A stretch of 64,000 nucleotides of DNA from Phymorhynchus buccinoides (lineage: Eukaryota > Mollusca > Gastropoda > Neogastropoda > Raphitomidae): assembly GCA_017654935.2 (NCBI GenBank), contig CM065712.1, positions 27,228,030 to 27,292,029 on the forward strand, read 5' to 3'. This document shows positions 46,498-58,070 of the stretch, one piece after another (positions within the stretch are counted from its first letter, which is position 1; each line of letters begins with the position of its first letter). The position numbers and the translations under genes were made by a program. The notes under the pieces were generated by a model, which worked only from the letters and a program-made list of their open reading frames with translations, was not told where the DNA came from and did not search any database.

Positions 46498-46768
46498 TCA
46501 CGCATTGCCATTACCGGGGGCTGACTTGCTCTGTTTTGCCGCTTTCTCCAGCTGCTGGTGCTTCTTGCCTTCAGCATAGCATTTCAGTGCCTCCACACCC
46601 ATGTTCCGAACATCAAAGTCCTTTGCGCATAGTATTACTATGCGCAAAGGACTTTAATAGTAAGCACCGCGCTTTGTACTTCGACTCATCAGATGATGGG
46701 GCTATCCAATCCTTGAACTCGCTATGTTCCACTTCCAGCCACGTTTGGCTAAACACGCGCTTTCCCAT
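46498..46768 (-). pseudogene. BED-like zinc finger ORF of the hAT-like element, broken
   Basis: From ATG 46768: MGKRVFSQTWLEVEHSEFKD, WIAPSSDESKYKARCLL, then the frame is disrupted. After the break another frame reads DFDVRNMGVEALKCYAEGKK, HQQLEKAAKQSKSAPGNGNA and stop. F..TWL..EF..W....D...A.C and N-M-G-x-x-A-L...G-K-K-H are the BED finger layout of hAT transposases. The break is a 28-base inverted duplication (palindrome 46615-46655). Only a finger-length protein was encoded. Confidence 0.7.
46615..46655. repeat. Perfect 41-bp palindrome
   Basis: Two 20-bp arms (AAAGTCCTTTGCGCATAGTA and its exact inverse) around a single T. It interrupts the finger ORF of the host element. Confidence 0.95.
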
Positions 46769-47149
46769 GTTAGCGAAGCAAATGACCGTGCTCCAACAAG
46801 AGAAAAGAAAATCGACTTCCGGCGCATGCGCATTGCGTACAAGGGACGTCACTTCGCCGGCCAAGAAAAAAAGTTTGTCTGCCAGTAACCATGGCGCTCA
46901 CTCGTCAAGTATGTGTGCCAGGGTAGCGTCGTTATTATCATGTAAAATCGAGTTGAGATTCTCATTGTCTTCAGTGAGAAAACAAATTGCCTGTCACTGT
47001 GAACTGTGCCAGACTGAAAAATTCAAGACTTTTCCAGACTCAGGCAACCAAAGCTGATAATTCCATGCTTTTCCAGGCCTGGAAACCATTTTTCCATTTT
47101 CCAAGACTTTTCCAGAATTGAAAGACTCTGTACGAACCCTGTGTAAAAC

Positions 47150-47783
47150 AAATCCCCTACAAACAAAGAGTTTGGTTGACTTGAACAGACACCCCCCACA
47201 CACCCACCCATCACCTGCAGGTACGAGTACTGAAATGAGAAAGAATAACGTTCTTTCAGTTACGTTGTATCTCTGTCATGTTGTTGCACCTAACCTGAAT
47301 TTCTGTTTTGGAGATATTAAAATATATTTTAATATATATTTGTTTTATTACCCACGTTCAAGTTGAAGCATATATATATATATACTTGAACTTGAATAAT
47401 AATAAAAATGTAAAACAAATCCCCCACAAACAAGATGGAGTTTGGTTGATGTGGACACCCCCCCCCCCCCCCCCCCTCCATCACCTGTAGGTACGGGTAA
47501 TGAAAAAAAATATACTCAGAAACTGAACCCCCCCCCCCCTCCCACAAAAAACAGACTAACAAACAAGATGAAGTTTGGCCGATGTAAGCAGACACCCCCC
47601 CACCCCCTCCCCCTCCCCCTATCACCTGATAGTACAGAAAATAAAGACAGAAATATATACACAGGAACTGAAAAACACACACACAAAAAACACTAACAAA
47701 CAGGATGGAGTTTGGCCGATGCGAACACACGCCCCCTCCCCCCCTCCCTCCCACCCACCCCTATCACCTGCAGGTACGGTACA
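47150..47783 (-). repeat. Four degenerate tandem copies of the exon 3 acceptor region
   Basis: ATCACCTGCAGGTAC-type text recurs at 47210, 47481 (CTGTAG), 47620 (CTGATAG) and 47764, each followed by A-rich text, AACAAGATGGAGTTTGG and a C-rich tract. The first instance of the unit contains the true exon 3 acceptor at 46318-46350. On the minus strand two of the four keep CTGCAG|GTGAT. Confidence 0.8.
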
Positions 47784-48180
47784 GTGGAACCTCCCTTATA
47801 AGACCTCCCACGTAAGACTCCTCCCACATAAGACCTACTTCTTTGAGACATAGCCCTTCTTTGTAAGTACAGTGGAACCTCCCTTACAACTAATATAAGA
47901 CCTCCCATTATAAGACTCCTCCCACATAAGACCTACTTCTTTGAGACATAGCCCTTCTTTGTAAGTACAGTGGAACCTCCCTTACAACTAATATAAGACC
48001 TCCCATTATAAGACTCCTCCCATATAAGACCTCCTTCTCCCAGACATTTGCCCTTCTTTGTAAGCACAGAGGAACCTCCTTTAAAGACTCCTCCCACATA
48101 AGACCTACTTATCTGAGACATTGCCCTTCTTTGTAAGTATTAAAATTACCTCTCTCTCTTATAAGACCCCTCCCTATTAA
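47784..48180 (+). mobile_element. Family A MITEs, four linked copies
   Basis: TACAGTGGAACCTCCC starts at 47781, 47869 and 47967, each following the GTAAG of the previous core, and a fourth diverged start near 48065. The last continues to TTGGACTATTTTTGTTG. Looks like repeated self-insertion at the same internal TA, or tandem growth. Confidence 0.8.
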
Positions 48181-48218
48181 GACCTCAATTTGGACTATTT
48201 TTGTTGTTGGCCATAGCA

Positions 48219-48307
48219 TAAAATTTGCAATGCCAGTGGGACCCTCTATGCTGTAAGTGAAGGAGTCCCTGGGACTCCTTGTTTTGCGGGACGATTGGGA
48301 GCTCTGT
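48219..48307. mobile_element. hAT-like MITE (CAGGGCTCCC family), right half
   Basis: AATGCCAGTGGGACCCTCTA through GATTGGGAGCTCTG matches the right half of 4413-4635. Confidence 0.7.
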
Positions 48308-48314
48308 ACCCGGT

Positions 48315-48506
48315 AATTCATTTATTGATTAGCACTGACCGCTCTGTTGAATCGCTTCATGTCGATGTACAGGAAGGCCCGGCGGAGGTGCACACAAACA
48401 ACAAACATGTAATTCATTTATTGATTAGCACTGACCGCTCTGTTGAATCGCTTCATGTCGATGTACAGGAAGGCCCGGCGGAGGTGCACACAAACAACAA
48501 ACATGT
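48315..48506 (-). repeat. Two partial tandem copies of exon 2 with donor
   Basis: Two 96-bp units (from 48315 and 48411) repeat the last 55 bases or so of exon 2, the GTCAGT donor and flanking AATTCATTTATTGATTAGCA. Both lack the exon start and acceptor; they carry AGCG at the donor where the true exon has AGGG. Confidence 0.9.
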
Positions 48507-48531
48507 AATTCATTTATTGATTAGTACTGAC

Positions 48532-48613
48532 CCCTCTGTTGAATCGCTTCATGTCGATGTACAGGAAGGCCCGGCGGAGGTATACACAGGCAGTGTTGAT
48601 CACCAGCTGGGTC
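48532..48613 (-). CDS. CCNT: Cyclin T exon 2 (cyclin box 1)
   Basis: The acceptor CCCAG|G and donor GGG|GTCAGT frame an 82-base exon: one base completing Val, then 27 codons reading TQLVINTACVYLRRAFLYID and MKRFNRG. It matches the helix of cyclin box 1 written INTAIVYMHRFY in vertebrate cyclin T. Two further copies of its 3' part and donor lie just downstream (see 48315-48506); only this copy has the acceptor. Confidence 0.9.
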
Positions 48614-49330
48614 CTGGGAAGACAAGAACAATTTTAAAGTTCTAACAAGAAACAGCTTTAGCTTGTTGTACTCTTGCGCTGAGTTATATTTGTTAATCAA
48701 CTTAATGAAATTGTGTTAATAAAAAGTTGTTGAACTCACTCGGGACTGGCCAAATTATTTCCCCTTGTTCTGTGGGGACTGGGCATTTGACTAGGTTCGT
48801 AAAATAATCACCAAAACCAAGTTATGAAGAGTTGGGCATCAATATTTTCAGAAAAGATTAGCAACATCATGCACTAAACGATCGTAAAATATCAGATTCC
48901 TTACATTCGTCGTGACCAGACTCAGGACATTAGTCTAGTACAGTGGAGAACTGATAACTAAAAAATGACTAAAAAAACACCCACTGTATTTATAAGGCCC
49001 CCCCCCCCCAAAAAAAAAAAGAAGTTGTGGTTAAGGTAACATGGCCGAAAAAACAATTAGGGTAGGTAGGTAGGCCCTAACTTCTTTCTTTTTTTTTGGG
49101 GGGGGGGGGGGGGGGGGAGGATGGAAGACGGTGTTCACTGCTTTTTTCAATAATCAGCTCAAATGCATTATAACGCGGTGGAGTGCTGGTTGTTCCACAG
49201 GTGCACAATGAAATTGTAGGCTCTTCACTCCCAGCTCTTTGAGATCGCCGAGTGGTGTTGAAAAGTCTAGTTTGAAAGGTTCAGCTATCTTAGCTGAACC
49301 ACCTCGGCAAGTGATAATGTTTTCCTTTCC
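48614..49330. other. Intron 1 DNA with dispersed repeats
   Basis: 48725-48925 matches the inverse of 28.2-28.5 kb; 49021-49315 matches the inverse of 44.14-44.3 kb. C, A and G runs at 48998-49020 and 49098-49118. Confidence 0.5.
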
Positions 49331-51029
49331 TACATCCGGATGAATGTCCCGGAAAACATCCACGAGCGTGTAAGATGCTTTGAAACTATGATTATGAAGT
49401 GCTAATCACCCTCACATTTTCAGAAATATGAGCACATGGCTCCATTGAAATGGCAAATGACGCAATTTTGCAATGACACGTGGACGTTCAGCGCGTTAGT
49501 TATGTCCTAATCGCGGGCTCTTTTGGGGGAAAAAGATGGTTAGGGTGGCAAGAAAGGTTGGGGAAAAGGAGGGGGGAATGGAAGGGTGGTTTGGGAATAG
49601 GCTGTCTTGGAGCTATTGATTCGAGGCAGTACCCTTGACTCGGCATGGTTTGCCAGGTTTAAGGGGGGCCTCGAAATCGCAGGCTCTGGGAAATAAAAGG
49701 GGACCAAGGCGAAGGAAAGGGGGGAGGAGGCTTTGGGAAAAGGGAAGGGGGGGGGGGGGAGGCTTGGGTTGTGGCTAGTAATTTTGTTAGTTTGGGTTCT
49801 CTTCCTGTGGACTCCTTTGTAGCGTAGGAAAAGAACTTTTAAGATTTATTTTCTTTTATTGGGGTTGTGCCCTTTTCTGGATGGTATTATTTTAACCTTT
49901 GAAGTATTAACCATACTGTGGTTTGTGGAAGGATTAAGCTTGGACTACTGGAACTTTTCACTAGTATGAGTGGAAGTTTTAAAATAGATCTTTGGTGTTA
50001 CATTTTTCTTTTGGGTAGGGGGAGAGGCGGTATTGCCTCTAGTTTTACCTAATCCATTTTCTGACCGCAGTTCCGGTTTACATCATCATTACTTGAATTT
50101 TTACCTCTCTCTGTAACTCGTCAGCTCTTTACGAGTGGGATAAAGATAAGAATTGGCCGTTCAAGTTTTTATCTAAGCGAGTATTTCTAATTCATATTGG
50201 GACGTGCACCCTGGTATAACTAACTAATTTTATCCAACTCCAAGTTGGATAAAACAAACTATGTATGCTAGTTGTCCTCTAAAAACAATTTAAATGTTTT
50301 CCACTCATGATCCTACGCATGAAAATAATAAGTTAAAGAGCAAATAAAATGTAGTAAACATTAATATTTGACAGCACATTCCACTATGTTTTAGCAATCA
50401 AAAAGGATGGAGTCTCCTTTATTGAGTGCACTTCAGCTAATCAAGGCTACTTTCTATAATATTTATTACCCTGGGCTTGTATCTCAAGTTTTTTGGGGAT
50501 ATATCTCATGCTTCGACATGAGTCCTAGTTAGCAACAGGGTATAAGATAGATGGTGTGGGTAGCAATTATGTTATGTTTTTTCTATTTTTTGGTTCTCTA
50601 AAATGATTATTGACATGCCTGATAGTTGTTCGTATTGGGGCAAGTGTGAGTAGGGCTCACGAGCATGGAAGGGGATCCATGGCGGGAGACTATTTACCGG
50701 CTTTTGGGGGAGGAGAAGGAGGAGGATTAGGGTTAGGAGGAACACTTAGAGGATTTAGTGGAGGGGAGGCATATAATTAAACTAGTTCAATCTTTTTCGA
50801 ACTTATCAGATAACGGGACCACTTGATTTAATTGGGAATCAGGGAGAGCTTTCGGCGGGTTATGATCGATAAAGGTTGTTGCCCCAATTAAAGGTAAGAT
50901 GCTACGCATGGAAGAGGCATGGAACGCAAGGGGTGAATGTTAGCAAAATCGAGATCTTACTAAGATAATGCCATGATTAGAGCAGGAGGAGGGGATGAGA
51001 GGAAAAGTCGGCACAGTTGTAGATGGGAA
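49331..51029. other. G/T-rich, ORF-free intron 1 interval
   Basis: About 1.7 kb with strong G+T bias on the plus strand, no ORF above 60 codons on either strand and no repeat family seen elsewhere in the window. Confidence 0.5.
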
Positions 51030-52390
51030 ATGGAGGGAATCCTTTGTAGAGGGGTCCACAACTTGTAGATGGGGGGTTGAGGGAATCCTTTGTAGAGGGT
51101 TCCCTCGGGTTAGTTTCTGTGTGGGTACTAGAAGAAAGAGTAGGGTAAATTATTTTGAGTAGGAAACTGTTAAGTTATGAGGTGTTATTAAGGTGGATCC
51201 CTTTGTAGAGGGGTCCACAACTTGTAGATGGGAAATGGAGGGAATCCTTTGTAGAGGGTTCCCTCGGGTTAGTTTCTGTGTGGGTACTAGAAGAAAGAGT
51301 AGGGTAAATTATTTTGAGTAGGAAACTGTTAAGTTATGAGGTGTTATTAAGGTGGATCCCTTTGTAGAGGGGTCCACAACTTGTAGATGGGGTAATGGAG
51401 GGAATCCTTTGTAGAGGGTTCCCTCGGGTTAGTTTCTGTGTGGGTACTAGAATTTTGAAGAAACTGTTAAGTAGGGTAAATTATTTTGAGTAGGAAACTG
51501 TTAGAGTTATGAGGTGTTATTAAGGTGGATCCCTTTGTAGAGGGGTCCACAACTTGTAGATGGGGGGTTGAGGGAATCCTTTGTAGAGGGTTCCCTCGGG
51601 TTAGTTTCTGTGTGGGTACTAGAAGAAAGAGTAGGGTAAATTATTTTGAGTAGGAAACTGTTAAGTTATGAGGTGTTATTAAGGTGGATCCCTTTGTAGA
51701 GGGGTCCACAACTTGTAGATGGGGGGTTGAGGGAATCCTTTGTAGAGGGTTCCCTCGGGTTAGTTTCTGTGTGGGTACTAGAAGAGAAAGAGTAGGGTAA
51801 ATTATTTTGAGTAGGAAACTGTTAAGTTATGAGGTGTTATTAAGGTGGATAAGAGGGGTCCACAACTTGTAGATGGGGAATGGAGGGAATCCTTTGTAGA
51901 GGGGTCCACAACTTGTAGATGGGGGGTTAAATTATTTTGAGGGAATCCTTTGTAGAGGGTTCCCAACTTGTAGATGGGGGAGTTATGGAGGGAATCCTTT
52001 GGAGGGTTCCCTCGGGTTAGTTTCTGTGTGGGTACTAGAAGAAAGAGTAGGGTAAATTATTTTGAGTAGGAAACTGTTAAGTTATGAGGTGTTATTAAGG
52101 TGGATCCCTTTGTAGAGGGGTCCACAACTTGTAGATGGGGGGTTGAGGGAATCCTTTGTAGAGGGTTCCCTCGGGTTAGTTTCTGTGTGGGTACTAGAAG
52201 AAAGAGTAGGGTAAATTATTTTGAGTAGGAAACTGTTAAGTTATGAGGTGTTATTAAGGTGGATCCCTTTGTAGAGGGGTCCACAACTTGTAGATGGAGG
52301 AGGGAATCCTAGAGGGTTCCCTCGGGGTTAGGGTAAATTATTTTGAGTAGGAAACTGAGGGAATCCTTTGTAGAGGGTTTCCTCGGGTGG
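51030..52390. repeat. About 160-bp tandem repeat, 8 or so units
   Basis: AGGTGGATCCCTTTGTAGAG recurs at 51190, 51350, 51523, 51682, 52098 and 52258. Each unit has GGGTCCACAACTTGTAGATG, GGAATCCTTTGTAGAGGGTT and TAGGGTAAATTATTTTGAGT. Units near 51850-52010 and 52290-52390 are rearranged. GGATCC/GGGTCC pairs form small inverted repeats in each unit. Confidence 0.92.
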
Positions 52391-54060
52391 ATTTTACTTT
52401 TACAGGTAGCTATAATTTGGAAGGGACATTATGGGGTTATGTAGGGGACTGATGCAGGGTGCTATACTATTAGAATAGAGTCTTTGTGTTACATCATTAC
52501 ATACATGATGCTTTGAAATTTATGTTGAGTTGTTTACTGTAAAATTTTTATGTTGATGTTATTTACATTTGATTGCAACAATGAGTGTGGAACTGGGAGA
52601 GAGGAAAAGGGGGAGGGGAACCAAAAAATATGGAAGGGGAGGAATAGGATGAGAAGAGAGGAAAGTTGGTGTTGAGTTTTTGTGTGAAGTTTTTGGTTTG
52701 GAATTGGTGGCTGAAAGAATATTTGAAGGAACAAGATGGTGCTTTGAATTTTTATGTTTTATTTAAATTCTGAGTTGGCGTTTTCATTTTATAATTGAAC
52801 CTGTTTGAGTTTTTTAGTTGTGAGTTTAGTGGATGTTGATTATTGTTTAGTCGTTGTTAAAGAAATTGAGTGCTGTTCAGAAATGTAATGTTTTTGTGGT
52901 AAAAAAGTAGAGTGCAACAGGAAGTTCATTATTTGGACAGGAGGGGGGGGGGGGGCTTAAAAAGTAAAGGGGGGAGAGTGTGGTAAGGGTCAAAGGGGGG
53001 TAATTTGTAGGATAGGGGGCAGGGGGAGAATGAGTGCGCGTGCAGGTATGAATGACGCGAGAGAGAATGAGAGGCGGGAATGAGGTGTGTGACACTGAGA
53101 CTGAGAGGCTAGAGAAGACGGACCGGGCTGCAAGATGGGGACGATCTGGAAGGCAATGTGAAGAGGTGGCCACGACGAGGAGGCGAGGTGAGGATGTAGG
53201 GCGAGGTAGATAGAAGCGGGGTTGGGATGGGAGGGTAGGGGGAGGTTAAGAGTAGGGAATCACTAAATTTTGAACCTTTTTATGAAAATAATAACTTTTA
53301 GGACAATTTGAAGAGAAAATACTGTGTCTTAATTGTATTATAATTATGTTTGTCACTGCCACAATTCCCACATTCAAACTCATTTTTCTCAAAAAAACCC
53401 ACGCAACAAGACAGTTATCTTTTTGCTGTACATACAGCATGATGAAAATATACTTTACACTGAGTCTTGGTATTCCAATGTAAAGACTAAAGTTGATTTT
53501 TAAGGGTGCATGTCCACATTCACTGATTGAATGAACAACTTTTGACACTGACTCATATGCTTTCTACTTGATCTGGAAGACCATTAATATGATTAATGAA
53601 GATTGTGATTCAATGTGAATGTGAACAGAATGGAGCCTAAGATGCTATCTTGTGGAATGTCACTCAGCATTGCTGCTTAGGAAAAATATTTACCTACTAT
53701 CAAAAACATGTTTATTATAACCAATGACAACAGAAAGAAGACACTAGGGTCAAATATTACTTTAAAAAAAGAAAAAAATTGAAAGCCCAAACAAAAGAAA
53801 GTTCGAGGTAGTCGACCGGTGGTGGCAGAGCCAGAGGACGAGGGGTTGCATCAAGTGCAACTAACTCACATTCATATTATTATTAACGCTAAAACAAATC
53901 TGTCAGGGCGATAATCCGATAATCTAAACTTTCGCACTGAAAATAACATTCCCAAACATCAAAAGATTGATGAAAACACACCATGTGGCGGGCTAGAGAC
54001 ATGATTATGAATTCTCACAACATGAACAATGAACATGGTGTCATGGTGGCACCGACTTAC
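52391..54060. other. Intron 1 DNA, no gene recognised
   Basis: AT-rich and then G-rich (52920-53260) sequence without a supported ORF or recognisable repeat. Confidence 0.5.
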
Positions 54061-54236
54061 ACTTCGACTTTCATGCCGAGTTCTTGGATGAACAAACATA
54101 GTTGCGTGAGCCAATTAAACTCGTCGTGGAAAGATATACCAACTCTCCGAGAAGGGGTGTTGTTATAGAGAAATTCCATTTCTTGTATCCATTTTTCTGG
54201 CCTTTTCCATATCCCTTCTTCGACATTCGCCTCCAT
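54061..54236 (-). CDS. CCNT: Cyclin T exon 1 (start codon, N-terminal helix)
   Basis: The reading frame from the ATG at 54236 runs 58 codons plus two bases to a GTAAGT donor. It contains the NNTPSRR block that matches the NSPSRR segment before cyclin box 1, then LTQLCLFIQELGMKVEV. I chose this ATG because its context (AGGATGG) is good and it leaves about 25 residues before the NNTPSRR block, close to the known family. An upstream in-frame ATG at 54275 would add 13 residues. The split Val codon (GT|G) is completed by exon 2. Confidence 0.85.
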
Positions 54237-54287
54237 CCTTCTCCTGTAGAAATCACAGCTAAAGACGATCTGCAATTCCGCTTCCGG

Positions 54288-54298
54288 TTCAAGGGAGG
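54288..54298 (-). promoter_or_regulatory. ETS-type motif upstream of the cyclin T start
   Basis: The minus strand reads ACCGGAAGCGG about 50 bases 5' of the chosen ATG. This is the core recognised by ETS/GABP factors, common in promoters of broadly expressed genes. No TATA box is seen. The assignment is by motif and position only. Confidence 0.3.
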
Positions 54299-54429
54299 TA
54301 ACCTACAAAAATCCAAAATACTGATCGGAATTTTTAACGGTGCAGCCACAGATAATGCATTTGTGCGAAAATCGCGTCGAGATAAAAATATTAATAATTT
54401 AAAAAATAATAATTATTATATTTTTAACA

Positions 54430-54536
54430 AAAATTGCAGCACGCACTTTGGTCTACATAATGATAACTCTGATGTTTTAAGTGGTATTCCCCAGGGTAGC
54501 ATCCTGGGCCCAGTACTTTTTACAGTTTTTATAGGT
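54430..54536 (+). mobile_element. LINE fragment, reverse transcriptase palm motif
   Basis: The plus frame reads DVLSGIPQGSILGPVLFTVF, the conserved block before the catalytic aspartates of non-LTR reverse transcriptases. It stops at a (GGTTA)n tract, where an inverted LINE end begins. Confidence 0.75.
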
Positions 54537-55140
54537 TAGGTTAGGTTAGGTTACTAGGGACTAAAAACATAGCCGTTAGGCTTTCAAGCGTCCCATCCTT
54601 AATAAGATTTTTAACGTACAAGGTTTTATCGTGCACTCAGGTTTTAGATAATCATTCATCATATTCATATGTCAAATTTTTATAATATTCCCAGTTATCT
54701 AATAGATTTTTGAAAGTGTTAGTATTAGGTGCTTGCTTAATATTAGTTGGTAACTTGTTCCACAAAGGTGCAGTTCTGTTAGTAAAACAGTATTTTCTAA
54801 TGTTAGTCTTACTATATTCAATAAATATTTTGTCAACACTGTTTCTAGTTTTGTCAACATTTGATAATTTTTAAAAATCTTGTATATTTAGGTCATCAAT
54901 ATTGTTAAATATTTTGAAGCATTGAATTAAATCACCCCTGACTCTTCTAGCCTTTAAAGAAGGTAATTTAAGGAGCTCTAGTCTTTCCCTGTAGGAATAA
55001 TTATGGAATCCTCTTATCAATTGTAGCCCTTCTTTGCACACTCTCTATCATCAGTGATTGTCTTTTCAAATATGGAGACCACACAACATTTCCGTATTCT
55101 AAACAAGGTCTAACTAATCCTTTAAACAAATGTAAAAAAA
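54537..55140 (-). mobile_element. LINE 3' fragment, inverted
   Basis: On the minus strand the region encodes, with breaks, CLEYGNVVWSPYLKRQSLM, IESVQRRAT and downstream text like the plus element at 63.2-63.5 kb. Its 3' end is (TAACC)n at 54535-54555. 5'-truncated. Confidence 0.75.
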
Positions 55141-55655
55141 TATCATTATCCATGTGTTATAATGTGAACTTTTCGTTCAATTTTGACACGAAAAGTACAC
55201 CATAGGCCTAAACCTGGTTGGGATGAATGACTAAGGAATAAGTGGTTATTCATTTTCAGGTGGTAATATGTAAAATTCGACCAATGAGAAACATAAGGAA
55301 GTGGATCCTTTTCTGATCAACCAATCAGAAAAACAGGAAGTCTGGCTTGATTGTTAATTTTATTATTAATTAACTTAATTGCAGCAAATAATAACTGAAT
55401 ATACGTTGGAATGTTCTCTTTATGTTGTTGATCAGGAAATAGACGAAAATGGTAGTTTAATTTTGACTATAAGGGGTTAAAGTTTACATGTGTTGGAGAA
55501 TTGACCAATTGATAAAGTGGCTCTGACGTCACGCGCGCTGAATTGTGGGACCGTCCGCCATATTGGAAAGGATAGGACCTTGTAAACAACTCGCCGGCCT
55601 GCGTAGCTAGGGTCGTTGTACTTGTAGACTAGTCGTTGTAGCCACTCTAAAAGCA
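55141..55655. other. Promoter-like flank of the THAP-like ORF
   Basis: Unassigned AT-rich DNA; CCGTCCGCCATATTGGAAAG at 55551 resembles a YY1-type initiator. Confidence 0.4.
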
Positions 55656-55898
55656 ATGCCGAGTGGAGTTCGTTGTTGCATTATCAACTGTCACAATTCT
55701 TTTCATGATTATAAAGGCGTCAAGAATAACGATGGACTTTGTTTCCATCGAATTCACAGTGAAAAGCAACGAACAACCAGCTGTCCAAGACGCCTTGAGA
55801 AGAAGAAGAATGGCCTGGATAGCCGCTATCAGACGAACCATTAAGTACCGTAAGAACCATTCGACAAGTTTTCACACAGAAAACCTTACACTGAAGTA
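55656..55898 (+). pseudogene. THAP-like zinc finger ORF, frame-broken
   Basis: The ATG at 55656 starts MPSGVRCCIINCHNSFHDY, with a C-x3-C pair, followed by GLCFHRIHSE, the layout of a THAP domain N terminus. About 60 codons in, this frame ends. A second frame carries RRRRMAWIAAIRRTIKYRKN and HSTSFHTENL, which looks like the W-x-x-A-I-R and C-x-x-H-F part, with the expected Cys replaced by Ser. The two parts are one frame apart. A CCGCCATATTGG motif lies about 100 bases upstream. Likely a decayed THAP gene or P-element-type remnant; an unrecognised intron is the alternative. Confidence 0.4.
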
Positions 55899-55934
55899 AA
55901 TAAATGCACAAGTGTATGTGTGTGTCTGCGTGTC

Positions 55935-55935
55935 T

Positions 55936-55991
<56 letters not shown>
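55935..55991. repeat. (GT)n microsatellite
   Basis: About 55 bases of GT. A further (GT)n lies at 56321-56370. Confidence 0.95.
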
Positions 55992-55992
<1 letters not shown>

Positions 55993-56194
55993 TTTGTGTG
56001 TGGGAAGGGAGGGCTAAACATAGAATCTAGAGCAGGTGTATGTAGCCTGTGTGTGTGAGAGGGAGAGAGAGTGTGTGAGAGGGAGAGACCATTTGCATGT
56101 GGGAGAGGGGAGTGGGTAGCATTTACACCTAGTATGTCGATGGGTGGAGTGCGGACTAAAATGAGTAAAGTGCCTTTCCCAAGGACACACCACT

Positions 56195-56304
56195 GTGAAC
56201 CGAGCTGGGTTTGAAAAAAGCAGCTGGGTTTGAACCCGTGCACTTGCAAACCTTACGGATTACGAGCTAGCGACTCAGACTTACCAACTGAGCTACAGCG
56301 GCTC
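56195..56304 (-). mobile_element. tRNA-derived SINE head
   Basis: The minus strand reads GGAGCCGCTGTAGCTCAGTT with a perfect A box (TAGCTCAGTTGG) and, further on, a perfect B box (GGTTCAAACCC). The boxes are spaced a little wide and no acceptor stem closes, so it is a SINE promoter head and not a working tRNA. Confidence 0.7.
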
Positions 56305-56317
56305 CTCTTTACTGTCA

Positions 56318-57902
<1,585 letters not shown>

Positions 57903-58070
57903 AAATCCCCCGAAGACGGAGTGTGGCTGCGCACATGGCGGGGTAATCAAAAACGGTCACACACGTAATGTTCTCATCCCTAGCTGATGCATTTGTACCT
58001 TATTGTTCATGTGCTTCTCGCTGTTGGGATGATCCCTGGAGTCTTTTAGCCAGGGTAAGCCAACCAACCA
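57903..58070 (+). mobile_element. SINE-like repeat, solo copy
   Basis: CCCCCGAAGACGGAGTGTGG, CTGCGCACATGGCGGGGTAA, TGTTCTCATCCCTAGCTGAT and GGAGTCTTTTAGCCAGGGTA, ending in (CCAA)n. Its 3' part is the unit amplified at 36.8-39.8 kb. Confidence 0.75.

Larger units (their letters stand above)
46373..47141. mobile_element. hAT-like transposon with 6-bp target duplication
   Basis: Ends CAGGCTTCGTACAGA and TCTGTACGAACCCTG (14 of 15 bases inverted), flanked by TGTAAA at 46367-46372 and 47142-47147. A paralogous empty site lies at 47408-47425. It holds a broken BED-like finger ORF (46498-46768) and a GCGCATGCGC motif at 46822. 6-bp duplications are what I recall for the hAT6 group. Intron 2. Confidence 0.85.

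Noticed and set aside
49154..49363. 69-codon minus-strand ORF in intron 1
   Set aside because: Lies in a dispersed repeat that also occurs at 44.14-44.3 kb; no protein similarity recognised.
56195..56304. Functional tRNA gene
   Set aside because: A and B boxes are perfect but spacing is off and the acceptor stem does not close; fits a SINE head.
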